Positions 6,345 to 11,001 of a stretch of 11,001 bases of DNA are shown in pieces. Positions within the stretch are counted from its first letter, which is position 1; each line of letters starts with the position of its first letter. The DNA comes from an uncultured Collinsella sp. GTDB taxonomy: Bacteria; Actinomycetota; Coriobacteriia; Coriobacteriales; Coriobacteriaceae. A program made the position numbers and the translations under genes. The notes beneath the pieces are model-generated. The model ran no database searches, was not told where the DNA came from, and saw nothing but the letters and a program-made list of their open reading frames with translations. The stretch spans positions 1 through 11,001 of the forward strand of contig CABPWH010000060.1 in NCBI GenBank assembly GCA_902461085.1. The letters are read 5' to 3'.

Positions 6345-7070
6345 CTAGAGCCAACTGTTCGTCTTCACGTCGCGTATGGCGATATTTCGGTCGTCCGGCT
6401 CGGTGATGCCGTAGCCGAACGCCTGGAGCGTCTCGATGGACTCCTGGATCCTCTGTTGGAACATGGGACCCGGATCGACCCTCGGCCCGAGGTGCCCGCG
6501 CCAAAGGCACGGCGTGGCGCGCAGCATGTTATGGATTTTGGAGATGGGCTCGATGTCGGCGTAGACGTTGAGCGTCGCCATGGCGTCCTTGTGGCCGAGG
6601 ATCGATTGGAGCGCCTTGATATCGCCGCCTTGGCGGATCCACTGCGTTGCGAACGTGTGGCGAAGGCCGTGGAACGTGATCAGCTCGTCGTTGGTGCCCA
6701 TGAGGCCGTTGGTCTCCGAGAACGTCTTGAACGCCCTGCGGATATAGCTTGTCGTCGCGAAGGTCGCGCCCGGCTCCGACAGGATGTAGCAGTCCCCGAT
6801 CTCGACCGCCCCGGTAAGGCCGCGCAAGCGCAGCTTTCCGCAGTCGATCTCGTGGGTCTCCTTCAGGAAGGGGAGTAGGCCGACCGGGTCGATGGGGATA
6901 CCCCTGGCGTCATGGGTCTTGGTGTCCTTGATGAACGAACCCATTCCCTTCGCGTACGCCACCGAGTGTCTGATCGAGATCAGGCCCGTCTCGAAATCCA
7001 CATCGCACCACCGAAGGCCGCAGACCTCGCCGATTCGCATCCCCGTGTGCAGGGCGAGTACGACCGCACT
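6345..7070 (-). pseudogene. tyrosine recombinase (phage/ICE-type integrase), N-terminally truncated
   Basis: Only the catalytic domain remains. From the first ATG (7040) the reading frame encodes 231 residues, and it is open back to a TAG at 7071-7073. The catalytic set is intact: Arg in TGMRIGE (R2 of the ATG product), Lys in KDTKT, HGLRH (H124, R127), LGHKDAMATLNVY (H150 and the Tyr160 nucleophile). Missing are the N-terminal arm-binding and SAM-like core-binding domains, roughly 150-200 residues in full-length relatives. No Shine-Dalgarno precedes ATG 7040, so it is probably not expressed. It shares its frame with the upstream regulator gene, only a stop codon separating them, which points to a deletion junction near 7070. 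It marks the edge of an accessory segment. Confidence 0.85.
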
Positions 7071-7322
7071 CTAATCCTCGGCGGACCAATCGAGTCCGAA
7101 CTCCTTTCGGGCATCCTCTTCGCTCATGACTTCGAGAAGGTCTCCGGGTTGGCAACGAAGGGCGAGGCATAGCTGCTCGAGTGTGTTGAAGCGAATGCCG
7201 CGAATATGCCCTTTTTTAATACGGGACAGGTTCACGGGCGTGGTTCCAATCCTTTCGGCAAGTTCGTTCGAGGAAATCTTTCGCTCGGCCATGATCTTGT
7301 CGAGGCGAACAATTACGGGCAT
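7071..7322 (-). CDS. XRE/Cro-C1 family regulator, YozG-like
   Basis: The 83-residue protein is essentially one helix-turn-helix domain: RLDKIMAERKISSNELAERIG (about 6-26) leads into TPVNLSRIKKGHIRGIRFNTLEQLCLALRCQPGDLLE, the usual form of small Cro-like regulators of the YozG type. Full length for that family; the tail RKEFGLDWSAED is plausible as native. ATG 7322 has AAGGAA (7328-7333) upstream, overlapping the TAA stop of the DUF2975-like gene, with 9 nt between the genes, so translation is probably coupled. Such regulators are commonly paired with DUF2975 proteins, as yozG with yoaS in Bacillus subtilis. It likely represses its own operon, perhaps through the inverted repeat at 7882-7900. 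Confidence 0.88.
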   Translation of the reverse strand: MPVIVRLDKIMAERKISSNELAERIGTTPVNLSRIKKGHIRGIRFNTLEQLCLALRCQPGDLLEVMSEEDARKEFGLDWSAED

Positions 7323-7331
7323 GGCGTTTCC

Positions 7332-7844
7332 TTACGCAATCTCGTCGGAGTCGAGGTACAGCTCTCGGGCGTACAAGAAGAGCTGGGAAAGCATGAACAG
7401 GACGATGCCGAGAACCAGAGAGGTCCAATCGAATGATGAAGCGATCTCTTGGGCGCCGACGGCCCCCTCGCCGCCAAACATCGAAACGGAGGTTTTGAGT
7501 GAGCCGGCGTAGAGGCTGGTGGCAGCTTGAACAACGAAGAGAATGCCGAGCACCTTCAAGCATGTCGCAGACCCTTTCTTGAAGGGGTCTCCGCTCTTGA
7601 TCGTCCACACGAGAACGGCGCTGAGGATGGTCGTAGCGATACCGATGACGGCAGGGACCAATGTCGAGATCGCAAGGGCTGGATACGCGGGGGAGTCTGC
7701 AATTACAGGGTTGTCGAGCACTTCGATTGCTGGCTTTAAGGAGAACGCCACTTGTGCGATGGCGGTGGCGCAAAGGGTCGCAGAGGCTATCGCACATGCG
7801 ATGCGGAAGGAATGAAGCCGGGGAGTGCGATTGTCGGAACTCAT
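7332..7844 (-). CDS. DUF2975-like four-helix membrane protein
   Basis: The 170-residue protein has four probable membrane segments at about 12-33, 56-80, 95-115 and 139-158, with short charged tails. The hydrophobic layout, size and immediate downstream YozG-like regulator fit the DUF2975 family, whose function is unknown. A link to membrane stress or to control of the partner regulator has been suggested by genome pairing only. GGAGG at 7850-7854 lies 5 nt before ATG 7844. It is the first gene of a two-gene minus-strand operon. Family assignment rests on layout and context, without a search. Confidence 0.72.
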   Translation of the reverse strand: MSSDNRTPRLHSFRIACAIASATLCATAIAQVAFSLKPAIEVLDNPVIADSPAYPALAISTLVPAVIGIATTILSAVLVWTIKSGDPFKKGSATCLKVLGILFVVQAATSLYAGSLKTSVSMFGGEGAVGAQEIASSFDWTSLVLGIVLFMLSQLFLYARELYLDSDEIA

Positions 7845-7881
7845 AATAACCTCCGAAGAATTTAAAAAACTCAGGTTACTT

Positions 7882-7900
7882 TTTAACAGTTTATGTTAAA
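7882..7900. promoter_or_regulatory. candidate operator in the divergent intergenic region
   Basis: TTTAACAgtttaTGTTAAA is a perfect 7-bp inverted repeat with a 5-bp centre, in an AT-rich island between the DUF2975 operon and the ABC permease. It overlaps the candidate -10 of the minus-strand operon. Size and symmetry suit a dimer of a small XRE regulator such as the product of 7071-7322. Binding is inference. Confidence 0.5.
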
Positions 7901-7916
7901 TTGACTTTGCCGGCAA
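7888..7916 (-). promoter_or_regulatory. candidate promoter of the DUF2975-regulator operon
   Basis: On the minus strand TTGCCG (7916-7911) and TAAACT (7893-7888) are 17 bp apart, each with 4 of 6 consensus matches. The -10 lies inside the inverted repeat at 7882-7900, a natural arrangement for autorepression. Transcription would start near 7881, about 37 nt before the DUF2975 start. Confidence 0.4.
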
Positions 7917-7923
7917 GTAATAA

Positions 7924-7946
7924 GGGCCGAGCATTTTGTTCGGCCC
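7924..7946 (+). terminator. hairpin upstream of the permease gene, leader or terminator-like
   Basis: GGGCCGA at 7924-7930 pairs perfectly with TCGGCCC at 7940-7946 around a 9-nt loop. No U-tract follows on the plus strand; on the minus strand the following bases are TTATTACTTG, mildly T-rich. It may be a leader structure for the permease transcript or a remnant terminator. Direction is uncertain. Confidence 0.35.
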
Positions 7947-7979
7947 CTCTGTTCCGACTGGATGAGGTTAAGGTTGGCG

Positions 7980-10203
7980 ATGAATATGCTCAAAATCTCG
8001 AAGGCGATCTTTAGGTCGCTTCTCTCCTCCAGGTCGCTCTGTGTTGTCGTTGTTGCGTTGATGGTTCTTTGTGCTCTGCCCGTCTTCAGGAGCGCGGCTG
8101 GCATCGACGGACGGGTCGAATACCTCGAGTCGGGAATAACCCGTGTTGAGCAGGAATTGTCAGCATCCTATGCGGATGCGCTTGTGAATGCGGGGGGGGG
8201 ACGGTGTCTATACCTCTTCATCAAGCATGCCCGCGCTTCTGTACCCTCTTGCCGCGGGACGTCTTATCTTGGCACCGCTCTCTCCCCTACTTCCGTTTCT
8301 GCAGATATCGGATGGAGAGTACACCTATTATGACGGATCGAAGGAGTACTTGCTATGGGTCGCAACGGCCGTTGCCGTCTCGTTCCTTGCCGCGCGTCTT
8401 AACAAACGTGAAAAGCTCATCATCCAGGCACCGATGGGCGAGCTGGGTAGACTTGTTGCATCGAGCGTATGGGCGAGTGTTTTTGCAATGCTTGCCGTCC
8501 TCGCCATCAATCTTCCAGGGATAATCGCCGCGCTTGTGAAGAATGGCCCGGGCTCGCCGTTCTATCCGATAGGCTACATTCAATATGCGACTCCGGTTAT
8601 CAAACCGGCTTGGCTGGTGTTCGCGCAGACGGCCATCTTGCAATTCTTGGTGGCAGCGTTCATCTCGCTTGTCGTTCACCTTGCCGTGAAGATTGCCAAT
8701 AACCCTACGCTTGGAATCGTGTTCGTATGTGCCCTGATGGGGGTGACGATGGTTCCCGGGTATTACGGAAGATCCATCGCTTTACGTGAGTTCGCCCTGT
8801 TGAATCCCCTTACGTATGCGAACACTGAGTTGACCGTCGGCGCCTATAGCCCGTACCCGACAACGCAGATAGTGAATCTGCCTGGACTTTGCTTCGGGCG
8901 TGGCGCGATTGCCCTCGTATGCGCAATCGGGATCGAGGTGCTGGCAATTAGCCTGCTTTGCGTTGCTGGAAAGAGCGGCTGCGCGTGCCCGATATCCCCG
9001 ATTTGTCTTGAGAGAGGTTCCTTCACTGCATCGAGAACGGCAACTCGTTCGAGCGCTTGTGCCTCCGCCGTTGCATACGTAAGAACGATGGGGAAACTGC
9101 TCCTGCGTTCTCCTACCCTCGCCGTATGCGCGATTGCAATGTCGACGACGATGCTGGCCCCGGCTCTGGTCGAGATGTTTCCTGACGCTGATAACGTTTC
9201 CGCTGTTCGGTATAGGGATGGGGAGCTCCGTTCAATAGATCGGTATCTAGAGCAGAACGCTGCGAATATGGACGTCGAGGGCAAAGCGGCCCTGGAAGAC
9301 ATGCGGGATGCTCTTTCGGGTTTCGTGTACGCGCCTATGCCTGCGGAGGGGTTTCGAAGCCTTGCGACGTACGAGCGCGCTCGAGGTGAGCTGGGCGCGG
9401 CAGATGCGACTCTCCTGCAATCGATCGGAATCGAGCCGGAGACTCCTTCTCGTGCGGAGGCGCGCGCCCTTCTGCTTGAGTCGATCGCGAGCTTGCCGGA
9501 CCCCAAGGTTTACGAGTTAAGTACGAAGATGCCCCCATTAATCCTCCTTTCGTATCTCCAGGCAGCGCTTCCCTCCTTATTTTTGCTGTTGCCCGTGGTT
9601 GTCACATCGCTCGTGTGCACCCACCTGCAGTGTCGTTCCCTTCTGGTTCTCCAGATCCCCGCAACAGCGCATGTGCGTTTTCTGACGGCTGTTGCGCTGG
9701 CTCTCCTGCTTGGCTTGGTGCTGCTTTTGGTGTCGATGGTTCCCGCTGTCGTTGTGTCCGTGATTAAGAACGGCGCGGGTGGATCGGAGTATCCCGTCGC
9801 TCTCATTCGGGCGGGAGCTTCGACAACGTCCATGGTGGGGGAGGCGGTGTTGTGCAGTATTCCGTTGCTGGTCATGGCATACGGCGTGATTTCCGTCGTC
9901 GCTGCGTTGACAGCAGCGATTAGCCGCAACCCCGTTGTCACCGGAATGGTTTGCGCGGTTCTCTTGGTGTTGGGTTCGTTGAGCGCTCATGTTGAAAGCG
10001 TGGGCATGGGCGTCGCGCTGCTGGCTCCATTCGCCTCGTTTGATCCCGCTTCCCAGGTGGGGACGATTGGGTTCCTTGGGCGAGGGACGAACGCGATGCC
10101 TTTTGGAGAGGTCGTCGGCGCATCGGGCGCTCTGCTGGTGGTCTTGGGCGCCGTATCTCCGTTGATGGTGCGCCTGAGTGTTCCAAAGATCGAAAGGGGA
10201 TGA
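7980..10203 (+). CDS. ABC-2-type exporter permease with two tandem homologous halves, interrupted by a frameshift at a G9 tract
   Basis: The coding region is split. ATG 7980 (AAGG at 7970-7973 upstream) runs in one frame through a first membrane helix (residues 19-37) to the G run at 8192-8200, then goes out of frame and stops at 8333 (117 residues). The +1 frame is open from 8188 to the TGA at 10201-10203. With one G fewer the two join into a 740-residue protein. In that numbering it has about 12 membrane helices in two sets of six: 19-37, 123-139, 159-186, 211-237, 242-259, 307-329, and 379-397, 522-548, 566-595, 620-647, 652-669, 713-731. Each first helix is followed by an extracytoplasmic loop, longer in the second half. 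The halves align without gaps at a constant 409-residue offset, e.g. VKNG 186-189 with IKNG 595-598. The stop overlaps an ATG (ATGA) and the ATPase gene follows, so it is the membrane part of an ABC exporter. The substrate is unknown. Antimicrobial peptide export or immunity is a reasonable guess only. Confidence 0.75.
8192..8200 (+). repeat. mononucleotide G9 tract that breaks the permease frame
   Basis: Nine consecutive G residues follow GAATGC and precede ACGGTG. In the 5' frame they read GCG GGG GGG GGA CGG; in the downstream frame GGG GGG GAC GGT. A G8 or G11 tract would make the gene continuous; G9 switches it off. It could be a slipped-strand contingency site, a fixed mutation or a base-calling error in a homopolymer. 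Confidence 0.85.
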
Positions 10204-10208
10204 TCTCG

Positions 10209-10949
10209 ATGATTGACCTTCAAACGCTGACGATCTCTTATGGAAAGAAGGTGCTCGTAGATTCGGTGAACGCTGAGTTTGCCCCGGGTACGGTCTACGG
10301 TCTCGTCGCTCCGAACGGGCATGGAAAGACGACGTTGCTGCGTGCGATGGCAGGTTTGCCGGGTCCTCGCGTGGACGGGAGCATCGTTCTGGATGAGGTG
10401 CAGGGTACGGGTGCGAGAGAGGTCCGTTCTATGACCTTCTATGCACCTGGTGAGGGGACGCTGCTGTATCCCGGATTGCGTGCGGAAGATCGCCTCAAGA
10501 TGGTTTGCGATATGTGGCCGCATGCTCGCGATATCGAAGAGATAGTGGAACAAACGCAGATAGGCGAGTTCGCGAAGATGAGGATCCGCACTCTGAGCCA
10601 GGGCATGAAGCAGCAGCTTACCCTGGCGATTGCGTATGCGACGGGCGCGCGGTACCTTCTATTAGATGAGCCCATGAACGCGCTCGACCCCAGCAGGGTG
10701 GACTTGCATTCCGAGATTCTCAGGAAGCTGGCCGATTCTGGTACGTGCATCATCATGTCATCCCACATCTTGGATTCGGTCGATAGGCTGTGCGATGAGA
10801 TTCTGTTTTTGAAGGATGGGAGGCTCATTAGAAGCATTCCGCAAGATGATGCTGCGCCGAAGTCTCCTGGATCCCATTTCGCAAAGCCTGCCGGACGCGC
10901 CGAGGGTGCGCTAAGCACGTATCGGCGACTCTACGAAAAGGGCGGGTAG
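10209..10949 (+). CDS. ABC transporter ATP-binding protein
   Basis: The 246-residue cytosolic ATPase powers the permease encoded just upstream. Walker A is APNGHGKTT (34-42), with Ala in place of the first Gly. The signature is LSQGM (129-133) instead of LSGGQ, Walker B is YLLLDEP (149-155), the D-loop is NALD and the switch histidine is H186 in SSHIL. The usual Q-loop glutamine is not evident in FYAPGEGTLLYP (77-88). Length is normal for a stand-alone exporter ATPase, with a C-terminal tail of about 35 residues. I prefer ATG 10209 because AAAGGGG (10193-10199) is 9 nt upstream; ATG 10200, overlapping the permease stop, would leave no spacing. Close packing suggests one operon and translational coupling. 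The family is sure, the cargo is not. Confidence 0.92.
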   Translation: MIDLQTLTISYGKKVLVDSVNAEFAPGTVYGLVAPNGHGKTTLLRAMAGLPGPRVDGSIVLDEVQGTGAREVRSMTFYAPGEGTLLYPGLRAEDRLKMVCDMWPHARDIEEIVEQTQIGEFAKMRIRTLSQGMKQQLTLAIAYATGARYLLLDEPMNALDPSRVDLHSEILRKLADSGTCIIMSSHILDSVDRLCDEILFLKDGRLIRSIPQDDAAPKSPGSHFAKPAGRAEGALSTYRRLYEKGG

Positions 10950-10951
10950 AA

Positions 10952-11001
10952 ATGCAAGTTAAAAATCTATGTGGCCAATGTGATACCGTTGAACCCGCGT
11001 A
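10952..11001 (+). CDS. 5' end of an unidentified ORF, cut by the window edge
   Basis: ATG 10952 starts 2 nt after the ATPase stop and encodes MQVKNLCGQCDTVEPA before the window ends. The end of the ATPase gene supplies AAAAGGGCGGG upstream (10936-10946) as a possible ribosome binding site. The tight spacing suggests the same operon. The CGQC pair is notable, but 16 residues are too few to name a family; it could be another transporter part, an enzyme or a small cysteine-containing peptide. Confidence 0.45.
   Translation, partial: MQVKNLCGQCDTVEPA

Noticed and set aside
6286..6510. 74-codon minus-strand ORF near the integrase end
   Set aside because: Out of frame with the recombinase, Arg-rich and motif-free; a shadow frame.
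7901..7929. TTGACT at 7901 as a plus-strand -35 for the permease
   Set aside because: No acceptable -10 lies 16-18 bp downstream; TAATAA at 7918 is only 11 bp away.
8190..8201. Programmed -1 ribosomal frameshift at the G tract
   Set aside because: Joining the two frames needs a +1 shift (or loss of one G), so the usual -1 slippery mechanism would give the wrong frame; transcriptional slippage or length variation fits better.

Overview
The window looks like a chromosome segment from a high-GC Gram-positive anaerobe of the Coriobacteriia, with Collinsella or a close relative the best guess. This is inferred from the GC-rich codon use of the housekeeping genes, the gene families present, and a GGGGACGTTC...GGGGACACTC intergenic repeat that I associate with this group. 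I could not run a database search, so the taxonomy is an inference.

Positions 1-6020 are a core-like block. A plus-strand adenine deaminase (ade, 295-2115) is followed by a plus-strand Cof-type HAD hydrolase (2322-3116). A minus-strand unit converges on these: a UPF0237-type ACT-domain protein (5948-5661), citrate synthase (gltA, 5583-4165), a clear intrinsic terminator (4103-4141), then a second Cof-type HAD hydrolase (4077-3235). Copies of the GGGGAC repeat sit immediately downstream of the stop codons of ade and both HAD genes, always on the coding strand of the gene they follow. A fourth copy lies at the left edge. Two of the copies form a 46-bp inverted repeat around the plus-strand HAD gene.

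Positions 6020-6344 hold no convincing gene but do hold short direct and inverted repeats and GC-rich hairpins. From 6345 to the right edge the content is accessory. First comes a tyrosine-recombinase catalytic domain that has lost its N-terminal half. In the same frame, separated only by a TAG codon, lies a small XRE/YozG-like regulator, preceded by its usual partner, a DUF2975-like membrane protein. A divergent intergenic region with a perfect inverted repeat over a candidate promoter separates this pair from a plus-strand ABC exporter. The exporter has a very large permease made of two tandem homologous halves, a coupled ATPase, and the first 16 codons of a further ORF cut by the window end.

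The most notable observation is a run of nine G residues at 8192-8200 inside the permease gene. It splits the gene into two frames; a run of eight (or eleven) would restore one continuous protein of about 740 residues. This is either a phase-variable on/off switch, a decayed gene or a homopolymer error. Other points worth following up are the repeat family whose palindromic core changes from copy to copy, and a long hairpin that buries the ribosome binding site of the first HAD gene.
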